DNA of 32,171 nucleotides from Candidatus Bathyarchaeota archaeon (GTDB taxonomy: Archaea > Thermoproteota > Bathyarchaeia > TCS64). The position numbers were made by a program, and so were the translations under genes. The DNA lies in assembly GCA_018396865.1 (NCBI GenBank), contig JAGTRB010000018.1, positions 1 through 32,171 on the forward strand. Reading direction: 5' to 3'. This document shows positions 14,893 through 22,885 of the stretch, one piece after another (within the stretch, counting starts at the first letter, position 1; each line of letters starts with the position of its first letter). The notes beneath the pieces are model-generated. The model searched no databases. It was not told the origin of the DNA and saw nothing but the letters and a program-made list of their open reading frames with translations.

Positions 14893-16314
14893 ATGAGAGT
14901 CATCTTCGTAGAGCCACCTAAGGATGTCTGGTTTGTGATGGGGGAGTATCTCCCACCACCATACGGGATAATCCAGCTAGCCGCATACCTCGAGAGGGAG
15001 GTCAAGGATGTAGAGGTCGAGGTGCTTGACTGCAACGCTGAGGGGTTGGATTGGAGGGGCCTAGAGAGACACATAGAATCATATGAGCCGGACATCCTGG
15101 CCTCCAGCTCGCTCGCCACGTGCAACGCCTACACAGTCGCTAGAACCCTCGAGACCGCCAAGAGGGTGAACCCAGAGATCCTGACTGTGACTGGAGGCCA
15201 GCACTTCACCGCGACCGCCCAGGAGAGCCTAGAGGCCTACCCCGAGATAGACGTTATAGTGAGGGGGGAGGGGGAGGAGACCCTTAAGGAGCTCGTCATG
15301 GAGGCCAAGAACCCATCACACCTTCAAGGGGTGAGGGGAATCTCCTATAGGCATGGGGATAGGATAATCCACAACCCGTCTAGGCCTCTCATCCAGGACC
15401 TGGAAACCCTTCCATACCCGGGATATCACCTCGTCGAGCATCTAGTCCATAGATACCACTTCGCAGCCATGGCCGGATCAAGAAACCCTTACGCATTGAT
15501 AGAGGGGTCTAGGGGGTGCTCACACTCGTGCACCTATTGCACCCAGTGGCGCCACTGGCATGGAGCCTGGAGGGCGAAGACCCCGAGGCGCATCGCGGAA
15601 GAGATGGAGTACTGCTACGGGAACTATGGATGCAGGTTCATCTGGCTCACGGACGACAACATAGGATCCGGGGAGAGGCTGGGGAAGATAGCGGATGAGA
15701 TCCTGACAAAGGGGCTTGGGGATCTCATGTGGTTCACCCAGGCTAGATGCGACGACATAGTGGATGGGGAGAGATATCTGCCTAAGCTGAGGAGGTCGGG
15801 CCTGAGATGGGTCCTCCTAGGGGTGGAGAGCCCAGACCAGCCCACCCTAGACGGCTATAGGAAGGGGGTGAAGGCGGAGGATTCTAAGAGGGCCGTCGAG
15901 CTGCTGAAGAGGAACGACATAGCAGCCCACACCATGTTCATAATAGGCCATAGGAAGGAGACTGAGGAGTCCCTGTCAAAGCTCAGGGAGTTCGTGAATG
16001 AGCTGGACCCAGACCTCGCAATATTCACCATCCTAACCCCCTTCCCGGGGACTGAGATCTACGAATCGGCGAGGAGGAACGGGTGGATTGAGGACTATAA
16101 CTGGTCCCACTACGATATGATCCACGCCATAATGCCAACGGAGACCCTTACCCGAGCCCAGGTTCAGCAGGAGCTATACAACTGCTACAGGAGCTTCTAC
16201 GGCTCATGGAGTAGGAGGATCAGGGGGTTGATATCCCTTAACGAGCTAAGGAGGAGGGTCTACCAGTACATGTGGAGGAGAGGCATAGTTGAGGGGCTGA
16301 GGGCCCTCCTCTAA
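14893..16314 (+). CDS. B12-binding-type radical SAM protein
   Basis: 473 residues from the ATG at 14893, which has GGGGAG five bases upstream. The N-terminal 130 residues form a cobalamin-binding-like Rossmann domain (MRVIFVEPPKD, GIIQLAAYLER, EILTVTGGQHFTATA, IDVIVRGEGEETL), but without the DxHxxG motif of base-off B12 proteins. The radical SAM core has GSRGCSHSCTYCTQWRHW with the CxxxCxxC 4Fe-4S ligands (Cys209, 213 and 216 in this numbering), then WLTDDNIG, WVLLGVESP and FIIGHRKETEESL. This BchE/HpnP-like architecture serves methylations, cyclisations and lipid or cofactor changes; the substrate is not readable. A membrane protein gene follows after 10 bases. Confidence 0.9.
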   Translation: MRVIFVEPPKDVWFVMGEYLPPPYGIIQLAAYLEREVKDVEVEVLDCNAEGLDWRGLERHIESYEPDILASSSLATCNAYTVARTLETAKRVNPEILTVTGGQHFTATAQESLEAYPEIDVIVRGEGEETLKELVMEAKNPSHLQGVRGISYRHGDRIIHNPSRPLIQDLETLPYPGYHLVEHLVHRYHFAAMAGSRNPYALIEGSRGCSHSCTYCTQWRHWHGAWRAKTPRRIAEEMEYCYGNYGCRFIWLTDDNIGSGERLGKIADEILTKGLGDLMWFTQARCDDIVDGERYLPKLRRSGLRWVLLGVESPDQPTLDGYRKGVKAEDSKRAVELLKRNDIAAHTMFIIGHRKETEESLSKLREFVNELDPDLAIFTILTPFPGTEIYESARRNGWIEDYNWSHYDMIHAIMPTETLTRAQVQQELYNCYRSFYGSWSRRIRGLISLNELRRRVYQYMWRRGIVEGLRALL

Positions 16315-16324
16315 GGTGAGAATA

Positions 16325-17041
16325 ATGGAGAGCTTGGGGACCCGGCTCCACCTCCCGGCCCTAGCCTTATCCCTCTCAGGATTAGCTATGGTTCTTCCCC
16401 TCACCATCCACCATCATGGGGCCGACGGCCTCCCCTGGAGGAAACCCCTAATAGGCTCGATCCTTTTAGCGGTCTGCCTACTGGGTATATCCGCCGCCCT
16501 ATTCCCAAGGAGATGTTCAAGAATCCCCCATTCAGCCAAAAGGGGAGGGATTAAATCCCCTGAAGAAGAGGGGAGAATTCAAAGCTCGACCATCGGCATC
16601 AAAGGCCATCATCCCGAATGCGGGAGGTTCAAAGCTCACACCATAAACATTTTTGGAAGAACCCTCTGCGCAGCCTGCACAGGGCTGCTCCTAGGAGCCT
16701 TCCTCATCCTCCCCGGAGCACTCCTATACTTCTTCCTAGGATGGAACCTCTCGCGAGGCCTCTGGGCCCTGTTGATCGGAGAGGTGGGGGTCGGCCTTGG
16801 CCTATTCCAGATCATGTTTAAAGGATACACCAGGCTGTTGGCGAACGCCCTCTTCGTCGCGTCATGCCTCATCATCCTGGTCGAGGTCGACTCCGTTACA
16901 GAGAATACGATAATCGGCCTGTATGTAATGGCATTGATAATGTTCTGGCTCTACACTAGGGTGATGATCTCGAACTGGGATCATGTGAGGATCTGCGGGG
17001 CCTGCAGATCCCCATGCACAGGTGCACGGAATCTGAGGTGA
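16325..17041 (+). CDS. DUF2085-like membrane protein with Cys/His motif
   Basis: 238 residues from the ATG at 16325, which has AGGTGA five bases upstream; a GTG at 16316 is in frame. Two N-terminal helices (about residues 8-30 and 44-60) are followed by a polar segment and then GHHPECGRFKAHTI plus FGRTLCAACTGLLLGA, the Cys/Arg-containing motif of DUF2085-type membrane proteins. Four more helices follow. The C-terminus has CGACRSPCTG, a further Cys cluster. Three His (HHH) lie in the first loop. It lies directly after the radical SAM gene and is very probably translated from the same message, so it may hold or present the substrate at the membrane. Confidence 0.72.
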   Translation: MESLGTRLHLPALALSLSGLAMVLPLTIHHHGADGLPWRKPLIGSILLAVCLLGISAALFPRRCSRIPHSAKRGGIKSPEEEGRIQSSTIGIKGHHPECGRFKAHTINIFGRTLCAACTGLLLGAFLILPGALLYFFLGWNLSRGLWALLIGEVGVGLGLFQIMFKGYTRLLANALFVASCLIILVEVDSVTENTIIGLYVMALIMFWLYTRVMISNWDHVRICGACRSPCTGARNLR

Positions 17042-17042
17042 T

Positions 17043-17369
17043 CTATCTGCGGCGTGAACCTAAGATGGCGCCTATGATGATGAACACCCCGAGGATTATG
17101 ACAGCGATCGGCCACCAGGGTATCGTTATCTGGTAGAGTTCCTTCAGGAGGAGGCTAAGGCCGGCTAGAACGATTATCAGGCCTATCGCCAAACCTACAA
17201 CCGAGCTCCCCCTAGGGATACCGAAGCACTCCCCCTCGATCCTCTCACGGGGGTTGACATCCCTGCTTCCCACCTCACCCCTATGGGGAAGATATAAAGG
17301 AGCTCCGCAAATGGAGCAAAACTTGGCATCATCTTCATTCTTGGCGCCGCACCTAACACAATAAACCAT
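17043..17369 (-). CDS. Zinc-ribbon protein with two C-terminal membrane helices
   Basis: About 108 residues from the ATG at 17369 (a TTG at 17390 is in frame, but lies too near the TATA-like CCTTAAGG at about 17401-17408). A zinc ribbon with four cysteines (YCVRCGAKN and FCSICGAPL) is followed by a polar linker and two hydrophobic helices, SSVVGLAIGLIIVLAGLSLL and PWWPIAVIILGVFIIIGAIL, ending in RRR. The second helix pair resembles the LiaF/DUF5668 membrane motif. Function unknown. It is convergent with the DUF2085-like gene, with 1 base between the stops. Confidence 0.75.
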   Translation of the reverse strand: MVYCVRCGAKNEDDAKFCSICGAPLYLPHRGEVGSRDVNPRERIEGECFGIPRGSSVVGLAIGLIIVLAGLSLLLKELYQITIPWWPIAVIILGVFIIIGAILGSRRR

Positions 17370-17482
17370 TCCTCTCAGCTCAATAGTCAATAAGATATAC
17401 CCTTAAGGCTTTTCCTAGAATGGGAGATAAATTAAGGCTCAGGCTTAGATCATCATGATATCAAGGGGTGGCGGAGATTTAG

Positions 17483-17638
17483 CCTGGGAAACATGTCGCC
17501 CTGATCCCCCTCCCGCAGGATCCCTTAAAGGCCTTGAGGGGCTCGGTAAAGTTCAAACGCCCCATAAAAGAGATCATCCTTGAGGTTAGAGAGGAAGAGA
17601 GAATACACGAGGGAGCCCTGAAGAGGATCGGTGAGTGA
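17483..17638 (+). pseudogene. Decayed AbrB/MazE-type antitoxin
   Basis: The 52-codon frame encodes only the C-terminal part of an AbrB-type VapB: GKHVALIPLPQDPLKALRGS, then KEIILEVREEERIHEGALKRI. The N-terminal swapped-hairpin DNA-binding part is missing and a TAG closes the frame at 17480-17482. The reading frame ends in a TGA that overlaps the GTG of the downstream toxin relic by the usual few bases, confirming that this was a VapB-VapC pair. Confidence 0.65.
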
Positions 17639-18062
17639 GCATCTTGGAACGCTATTGCTTGGACACATACGCCATTCTAGCATTTATTGGTGGAGAGCCA
17701 GGGGCTGAGGTGGTTGAGAGAGCCTTCACAGAGGCCTTGAAAGAAGGGCTGAGATCTATATGAGCACGGTCTCCCTGGATGAGTTCGTCCTCTCAAGGGA
17801 GTTGGGAAATGAAATGGCAGACAGGAAATACCTCGAGCTTAAAACCACTGGGATTATATTCGTATCACCCGATGAGGAGACCGCTCTGCTGGCTGGGAGG
17901 CTGGAAACAAAGTACTCAAGGGAGAAAAGAACCCTTGCGCTGGCCGACGCCTACTGTCTAGCAACGGCCTTGAAGGAGGAAGCAAAGATAATCACGGGAG
18001 ACCCAGAGTTCTCCCCCGTTACAGAGTGTGAGGTTATATGGGTGGCATCCAATACCATTTGA
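17635..18062 (+). pseudogene. Frameshifted VapC PIN toxin
   Basis: From the GTG at 17635 the frame encodes the PIN N-terminus ERYCLDTYAILAFIGGEPG (Asp of the first motif present) and stops at 17763. The next frame, starting near 17758, carries the rest: YMSTVSLDEFVLSREL, ALADAYCLATALKEEA and IITGDPEFSPV, ending at 18062. Together they make one complete PIN domain of about 140 residues broken by a single-base shift near 17755-17760. The 100-residue second piece has its own ATG at 17760 but lacks the first catalytic Asp. The antitoxin upstream is also decayed, so the pair is dead. Confidence 0.75.
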
Positions 18063-18261
18063 GGCCCGCGTTGGGACACTAACATACTCACCTGTCTTCT
18101 CGAGGTCTAGAACCCTACATCAGTGAGATTGAAGATCTCCTTAACCCCTTAAAACTTGAGGACATTACACTCCTCCTAAATTAAAAGATTCAAATTGAGA
18201 AGCGATACATGTTCTTAGTTTGGTATAAGTTTGATGATTTTAAATTTGAAAGTAAAGATGG

Positions 18262-18507
18262 CTATACCGGTTTAATGAATTTCTTTCCAAATGTGAATAG
18301 TAGCCATGCGATGATGCCGTAGAAGACTCCGTTAAATACTGCGATGGCAAGTCTTGTCGCTGGAATCCCACGCACGGGATAATCGATTTCAGGTACCTCC
18401 AGAAGCCCGTAGATCGATCGTCCGGGAGGGATTGTAGGAACATTTAATGTTACTAGGAGCATTATGATAAAGGCTGTGAGGAAGACGATGGCCCCCTCTC
18501 CCCTCAT
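18262..18507 (-). CDS. Small two-helix membrane protein, unknown
   Basis: 81 residues. GGGGGA eight bases before the ATG is a good ribosome site. Helices are AIVFLTAFIIMLLVTLNV near the N-terminus and LAIAVFNGVFYGIIAWLLFT near the C-terminus, joined by a conserved-looking loop (TIPPGRSIYGLLEVPEIDYP). It ends FGKKFIKPV, so both ends are probably cytosolic. A TATA-like ACCTATATTC lies about 40 bases upstream of the start. No family is recognised. Confidence 0.6.
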   Translation of the reverse strand: MRGEGAIVFLTAFIIMLLVTLNVPTIPPGRSIYGLLEVPEIDYPVRGIPATRLAIAVFNGVFYGIIAWLLFTFGKKFIKPV

Positions 18508-18588
18508 TAACCATCCCCCTTGTACAATGGTTTGGTGATAGAATATAGGTCTTTTTTAAGGCCGACCTAGAAGAGCTTGGGGACGATT

Positions 18589-18616
18589 GCTTTCAATCCC
18601 CTTCATGGGATTTTCC
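18589..18616 (-). repeat. CRISPR-repeat-like element, left copy (inverted)
   Basis: On the minus strand it reads GGAAAATCCCATGAAGGGG then ATTGAAAGC. The 3' end ATTGAAAG is the typical archaeal CRISPR repeat end. Its partner lies at 18732-18759 in opposite orientation; no array is present. Confidence 0.4.
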
Positions 18617-18731
18617 TATCGCCTCCGATAGTTTTTGGATCTTCCGCCTAGAGGGGCTTTCTCCTTGGCGGTGAGACCCGAGATAAAGACCCCATCGAGA
18701 CAGGGGGCAAGAAAGACCTCGGCTACAATGA

Positions 18732-18759
18732 GAAAATCCCAATAATGGGAATTGAAAAG
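18732..18759 (+). repeat. CRISPR-repeat-like element, right copy
   Basis: Reads GAAAATCCCAATAATGGGA then ATTGAAAAG. It matches the left copy at roughly four of every five positions; the first ten bases (GAAAATCCCA) are identical. The 115 bases between the two copies contain short hairpins (TATCG...CGATA and CCGCC...GGCGG). Confidence 0.4.
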
Positions 18760-18790
18760 AGGATCGCTTTTTTGGAGAGGTGTTCTGTAC

Positions 18791-19255
18791 TTATCGCTTT
18801 ATAGTGAAGTCTCTTAGGAGGACTATTTCGGTTATGTTTTCCCCTCTACTTTTAAGTTCATCGTCGGCTGTGATGAGCTTTGCGGCCATCCTCTTCGAGA
18901 GTTGGAGGTATGCCGAGTCGTATATGGTTAGTTTGGATGTGGTGGCTATCTCTAGGATCTCTGCTTGGTCGCCCCAGCCTATCGCAGTGATTTTGAGGCC
19001 GAGTTGTCCGAGGGCCTTCAGGGCCTCGGCTCCCTCGCTGAGGTTGATCACCCCTCGGGATATCGCCCTCGATATAACGGAGGCCACCTCGTAGGGGAGG
19101 AGGGGTGGCGCGTATGCCTCTACCTCTCCCGAGGCTATCTTCTCCATGAGGCCTCTTGCCTCAGCCTCCCAGGGCTCCCCAGGGATGATCCACTTGGCTG
19201 CTACGCTGGCGTCTATGACCACTCTAGGCCTCTCCGCCTCTCTTCCCTTATCCAC
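18791..19255 (-). CDS. vapC: VapC-type PIN-domain toxin
   Basis: 154 residues. PIN acidic residues: Asp15 in VVIDASVAAKW, Glu56 in LLPYEVASV, Asp113 in TIYDSAYLQLS and Asp131/Asp132 in LITADDELK. It overlaps the RHH antitoxin by 43 bases. The organisation and antitoxin C-terminus are the same as in the AT-rich pair at 6612-7263, but this one has the GC level of its surroundings, so it is the older or better adapted resident. Confidence 0.9.
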   Translation of the reverse strand: MDKGREAERPRVVIDASVAAKWIIPGEPWEAEARGLMEKIASGEVEAYAPPLLPYEVASVISRAISRGVINLSEGAEALKALGQLGLKITAIGWGDQAEILEIATTSKLTIYDSAYLQLSKRMAAKLITADDELKSRGENITEIVLLRDFTIKR

Positions 19256-19467
19256 CTCACAAGCTCCTCCGTAGGCACCTCGCTCGCCCTCCCACGGATC
19301 TCGTCCAAGACCCTCATCGCGTTCCTGGAGATCTCGGCCCTAACCTTTGCCTCTATGGCCCTCCTGAGGTAATCGCTCCAGTCCACGTCAACCCTCCGCA
19401 TCTGCTCCCTCAACTCCCTCGGAACCTTCACCGAGACATTGACCAGCTCACCCAAATGCCTCACCAA
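19213..19467 (-). CDS. vapB: VapB-type ribbon-helix-helix antitoxin
   Basis: 84 residues from TTG 19467 or GTG 19464. VNVSVKVPRELREQMRRVDV gives the RHH strand and first helix; DWSDYLRRAIEAKVRAEI the second helix; PTEELVRWIREERR the toxin-binding tail. The TATA box is centred about 27-30 nt upstream, so the message is probably leaderless. Confidence 0.87.
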   Translation of the reverse strand: MVRHLGELVNVSVKVPRELREQMRRVDVDWSDYLRRAIEAKVRAEISRNAMRVLDEIRGRASEVPTEELVRWIREERRRGLEWS

Positions 19468-19490
19468 AATGTAATCTGAATAAGGGCTAC

Positions 19491-19506
19491 CATATAAGAT
19501 TACAGA
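19491..19506 (-). promoter_or_regulatory. Promoter of the RHH/PIN pair
   Basis: On the minus strand CTGTAATCTTATATGG is a BRE/TATA centred near 19495; transcription would begin at about 19468, one base from the start codon. Confidence 0.6.
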
Positions 19507-19656
19507 TCAGCATGGCTCTAAAATGGTTCCTAATAGCCCTAGCCACCCAGGGACTTCAAAGGCTTCGAGTTATAATAGAAATTTCAAATAGGGAATTTGA
19601 AGGTATGTATTTTGCCTATAATTTTTATTCGGTCAGGCTGATCCTTTTGATTTTCT

Positions 19657-20094
19657 CTATGTATCTATTTTTGTATCAATTATGAGCTTTCCGACGTCGA
19701 CTCCAGGGATCTCTGTTATCTCCTCATAGAAGTAGTTTGCATGAAGGTGGAGAATCCTATCGTTGTAATCCTCAGTCAGATCAAGCTTTTTGACCTACTC
19801 ATCTCCCAATGCAAGCCTATAGAAGTCCCTTGTCCTTCCTAATCCTCTCACAACTTCAAACTTTGCCCTTGAATGGAGTAGGGCATCGGTAGCCCTAGCT
19901 GTGGCGCCCCAGGCATTCTAAGCGGCCTTCCTCAACCTCCCGACTCAAGCTCTTTTAAGGCCTCCTATACCAATGCTGTGACCTGCTCAGAGGGGGCCTC
20001 CCCCTTCTCGCGTCTTCAGCCACATACAAGCCTCAAGAGCCTTCAAATAAGGGGGTTGATCTAAGATTTTAGATTTCTGCAGATGCCGAAGCAT
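19657..20094 (-). pseudogene. Decayed PaREP1-family gene
   Basis: Reading from an ATG at 20094: RHLQKSKILDQPPYLKALEA, then (after a shift) SEQVTALV-stop-EALKELESG, then (after another shift) RKAA-stop-NAWGATARATDALL, LALGDE-stop, and finally DRILHLHANYFYEEITEIPG and VGKLIIDTK. At least three in-frame stops and two frameshifts are visible. The A..AWGA.A.A..AL and LHANFYE-like blocks are those of PaREP1 (PF05942), a multicopy family of Pyrobaculum and related thermophiles with HEPN-like helical structure. The remaining bases to either side (19507-19656 and 20095-20348) hold no gene that I can support, though 20095-20172 includes a short coding-like frame. Confidence 0.65.
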
Positions 20095-20348
20095 CTCATC
20101 CTTAGAAGAGAGGGATTAAACCACTCTGTCTTCGCTCCCAGGGCCTTCTCCAGACTCATCACGCTGACAGATTTTCATGGAAACACCTAGAGCCATCTCG
20201 ATCCTCACCTCTAAAAGTACAGACAGGAAATATAGAAATGGTTTCAACTACCTGAAGATATGTGATGGAAGGCTGTCGAAGGAATTGAGATAGGTGGCAG
20301 TTCTCAAGGACGCCAGATTTTTTAAGAGGCCTGAGAGAGCCTGACTAG

Positions 20349-21383
20349 GTGTCAAAAACGACCCTACCAAAGGGCTGGCTCCCCCTGGATGGGGACACCA
20401 TCGCAACGAGGGAGGGCTTTATATTCAACGTCTTCGGATATGAGCATCCCGAGAGCCGTGTATTCGCCTTCCTGAAGTACATCCCTTCAAAGTATAGAGA
20501 GCTCTTCAGGGTTCGCCTCCTGGGGAGAACCTGGAGGCTTGGGGAGGATGAGCTCCTCAGGGCTGAGAGGCTCTACACGGCCGAGAACTACAAGGCCTTC
20601 CTGACAACCTTCAAGGAGAATTTCCCAGATTACATCTACTACTGCCCATTTAGGATGAAAGAGGTGATCAGCGTCCCCCTAGACCGTGTAGTGGAGGTCT
20701 ACTGTCCCAGGGAGAGGCTCAGAAGCCTGTTAGAGGATGAGGCGAAGGACCCTCTCCAGAGAAGCGCCCAGGACCTGATTGAGCTGCTCTCCGAGGAGTC
20801 TAAGGTTCCCGTAGAGGATTTCGGGATCCATGGCTCCATAGCCATGAATATGCACACAGCCCAATCGGACATCGACCTAGCTGTATATGGAGGCCAGAAC
20901 TTCAGGAAGGTCGAGGCCGCTATAGATAGGCTGGCTGGAGATGGGACCCTGAACTACATCTTCAAAAACCGCCTCGATATAGCCAGGAGATACAGGGGGA
21001 GGTTTCGGGGAAGGATATTCATGTACAACGCCACCAGGAAGCCTGAGGAGATAAAATCTAGGTATGGAGAACACAGGTACATCCCCCTCTACCCCGTCAA
21101 ACTACGTTGCAGGGTCAGAGAGGACGGGGAGGCTGTCTTCCGACCCGCGACCTATGGCGTCGAGAGCATAAAGCCTCTAAACGGCTCAGCCCTCCAAAGC
21201 GGGTTGACCCCGGGGGTCGTCGTCTCCATGATGGGCTGCTATAGGAATGTGGCTAGGAGGGGCCAGGAGATAGAGGTTTCAGGGATGCTTGAGAGGGTGG
21301 AGTGCATAGAGACGGGCAGGGTTTATCATCAGGTGGTCGTGGGCTCTGCAACGAGCGAGGAGGAGTACATCTGGCCCCTCTAA
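20349..21383 (+). CDS. Nucleotidyltransferase-domain protein, first tandem copy
   Basis: 344 residues, GTG start about 25 nt after a TATA-like TTTTTTAAGAG, so leaderless. The N-terminal domain (residues about 10-115) starts DTIATREGFIFNVFGYEHP. The Pol-beta-type nucleotidyltransferase core is at about residues 150-215: DFGIHGSIAMNMHTAQSDID with the GS motif and the DxD metal ligands (SDIDLAVYGG). The C-terminal region (about 225-344) is mainly beta. This three-part layout is a known archaeal family of unassigned function; minimal nucleotidyltransferases usually transfer AMP or other NMPs to RNA or protein. The next gene is a diverged paralogue. Confidence 0.8.
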   Translation: MSKTTLPKGWLPLDGDTIATREGFIFNVFGYEHPESRVFAFLKYIPSKYRELFRVRLLGRTWRLGEDELLRAERLYTAENYKAFLTTFKENFPDYIYYCPFRMKEVISVPLDRVVEVYCPRERLRSLLEDEAKDPLQRSAQDLIELLSEESKVPVEDFGIHGSIAMNMHTAQSDIDLAVYGGQNFRKVEAAIDRLAGDGTLNYIFKNRLDIARRYRGRFRGRIFMYNATRKPEEIKSRYGEHRYIPLYPVKLRCRVREDGEAVFRPATYGVESIKPLNGSALQSGLTPGVVVSMMGCYRNVARRGQEIEVSGMLERVECIETGRVYHQVVVGSATSEEEYIWPL

Positions 21384-22459
21384 GCCTCAGGGATAGGGAT
21401 GCCATCATAACCCGGGAGGGGCTTATCTTCAGGGTTCTGGGCTATACACATCCGCAGGAGGGCTACATATGCGATCTAGAGTACGCCCCGGAAGGCGTCT
21501 ACAGATCTGAGGATTCCAGGGCATATAGGACCGAGGGGGAGAGGGTCTACTACAAGTTCTATGGGGATGAGGGGTGGGGCTTCATCCAAAGGGGGTTTCC
21601 AAGGTACATGGTCTTCCTCCAGCCCCTTGGGAGAAGGGTTCTTGGGGTGAGGGGAACCGACATCGGAGGGGTGAAGAGGCCTGAGGAGGCCCTGAGAAAA
21701 CTCCTAGAATGCGGATCCAAAGACGAGCTAACAGGAGCTCTTGAGAGGTTGATGGAGATCGTTATTGAGGGCTCGGCCATATCAGCCCAGGAGTTCGGGG
21801 TCTTCGGCTCAATCCTCCACGGCTTCTACAACCCAAGATTATCGGACCTAGATATGGTCGTGTATGGGAGGGGGACTCTGGAAAGGTTGAGAGAACTCCT
21901 TCGGGAGCTGTATATGGGTGGAGGATCGAGGCTCTCAAACGAGTTTGAGAAGGATGAATCTGTGGCTGGGAAGAATTGGCGCTTCAGAAACATAACTCCA
22001 AAAGAGTTTGTATGGCATCAAAGGAGAAAGATGATCTATGGGATATTCCACGATGAAAATGCTGGAAGGGATATAAAGTTTGAATTTGAACCAGTTAAAC
22101 TGTTCAGCGAGATAAAAAATGAGTATAATGAATTAAGGAGGGTAAAATGGGATGGGTGGGTTAGAGCCCTTCTAAGGGTTAGGGACGACTCAGAGGGCCC
22201 CTACATGCCCTCAGTATACCATGTCGAACCCTTGGAGATATTGGAAGGTCCTGAGGTCGATGATGTTGAGAAGGTGGTCTCCTACCTAGAGGAGTTCAGA
22301 ATGCAGGCCTGGAGGGATGAGGTCATATATGTGGAGGGGAACCTCGAATGGGTCGAGACGCGAGGAGGGGAATATCACCAGATTACACTAACCTATGGAC
22401 CCAGATATTATGAACAGGTCATCAAACTAGCCGAGATGGGAGCTTCCCAGACTGATTAA
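21302..22459 (+). CDS. Nucleotidyltransferase-domain protein, second tandem copy
   Basis: Paralogue of the preceding gene with the same layout: AIITREGLIFRVLGYTHP at the N-terminus, FGVFGSILHGFYNPRLSDLD plus MVVYGRG at the nucleotidyltransferase core (GS and DxD kept), and IKFEFEPVKLF in the C-terminal part. Similarity to copy 1 begins only near base 21374, at the stop codon of copy 1. The only standard start upstream is GTG at 21302, giving 385 residues and an 82-base overlap; a CTG at about 21371 is the alternative. Two paralogues fused this tightly suggest tandem duplication and a joint or heterodimeric role. Confidence 0.75.
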   Translation: MHRDGQGLSSGGRGLCNERGGVHLAPLSLRDRDAIITREGLIFRVLGYTHPQEGYICDLEYAPEGVYRSEDSRAYRTEGERVYYKFYGDEGWGFIQRGFPRYMVFLQPLGRRVLGVRGTDIGGVKRPEEALRKLLECGSKDELTGALERLMEIVIEGSAISAQEFGVFGSILHGFYNPRLSDLDMVVYGRGTLERLRELLRELYMGGGSRLSNEFEKDESVAGKNWRFRNITPKEFVWHQRRKMIYGIFHDENAGRDIKFEFEPVKLFSEIKNEYNELRRVKWDGWVRALLRVRDDSEGPYMPSVYHVEPLEILEGPEVDDVEKVVSYLEEFRMQAWRDEVIYVEGNLEWVETRGGEYHQITLTYGPRYYEQVIKLAEMGASQTD

Positions 22460-22601
22460 ATCCCAAGACAGTATGGTCTGCAACCCCATCCATGAGGAGC
22501 ATCCTCAAAATACTCCTTCTACCTCTCAGGCTCCTCACCGCTCCTCCCAAGGGTTATACCTCCACCTTAACATCCTGCAGATTGCTCTCAACAGCTAGGA
22601 G

Positions 22602-22617
22602 TCAAAAGCTTTAATTG
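22602..22617 (+). promoter_or_regulatory. Promoter of AbrB/PIN pair
   Basis: TCAAAAGCTTTAATTG has an A-rich BRE and a TATA box centred near 22613, about 25 nt before the GTG at 22637; predicts a leaderless message. Confidence 0.5.
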
Positions 22618-22636
22618 TGGGAAATTTTCTCAAATT

Positions 22637-22885
22637 GTGGGAATGTCTATAGTAGAGGTGGATGAGAAGTATCGCATAACCCTGCCGAAGGAGGTGCGAA
22701 GGTCCCTAGTCCCGCTGAAGGGCAGGAAAGCCTATATTGTCGGAGCCGGCGACGTCGTGGTGGTGAGGATCCTCGCCTCAGACCCCTCGGAGGCCCTAAG
22801 GGAGATACTCGGGGACTTCACCTTCGACAGGAGGAGTAGGGAGGAGGCGGAGAGGTGGCTGCTGGAGCAGGTGAGGAGTACCTAG
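22637..22885 (+). CDS. vapB: AbrB/SpoVT-type antitoxin
   Basis: 82 residues from GTG 22637 (or 80 from ATG 22643). The swapped-hairpin DNA-binding motif SIVEVDEKYRITLPKEVRRS is at the N-terminus, followed by KAYIVGAGDVVVVRILASDP. The acidic/basic helix DRRSREEAERWLLEQV is the toxin-binding tail. It overlaps the PIN gene by 31 bases, as in standard VapBC pairs. Confidence 0.88.
   Translation: MGMSIVEVDEKYRITLPKEVRRSLVPLKGRKAYIVGAGDVVVVRILASDPSEALREILGDFTFDRRSREEAERWLLEQVRST

Noticed and set aside
18589-18759. A functional CRISPR array
   Set aside because: Only two copies, in opposite orientation, with a 115-base separation; no regular spacers and no cas genes in the window. Kept only as a repeat-pair observation.
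21302-21373. Treating the N-terminal 24 residues of the second nucleotidyltransferase as real
   Set aside because: Not rejected outright, but these residues come from the coding sequence of the first copy in another frame and have no counterpart in its paralogue; the start is left flagged as uncertain.
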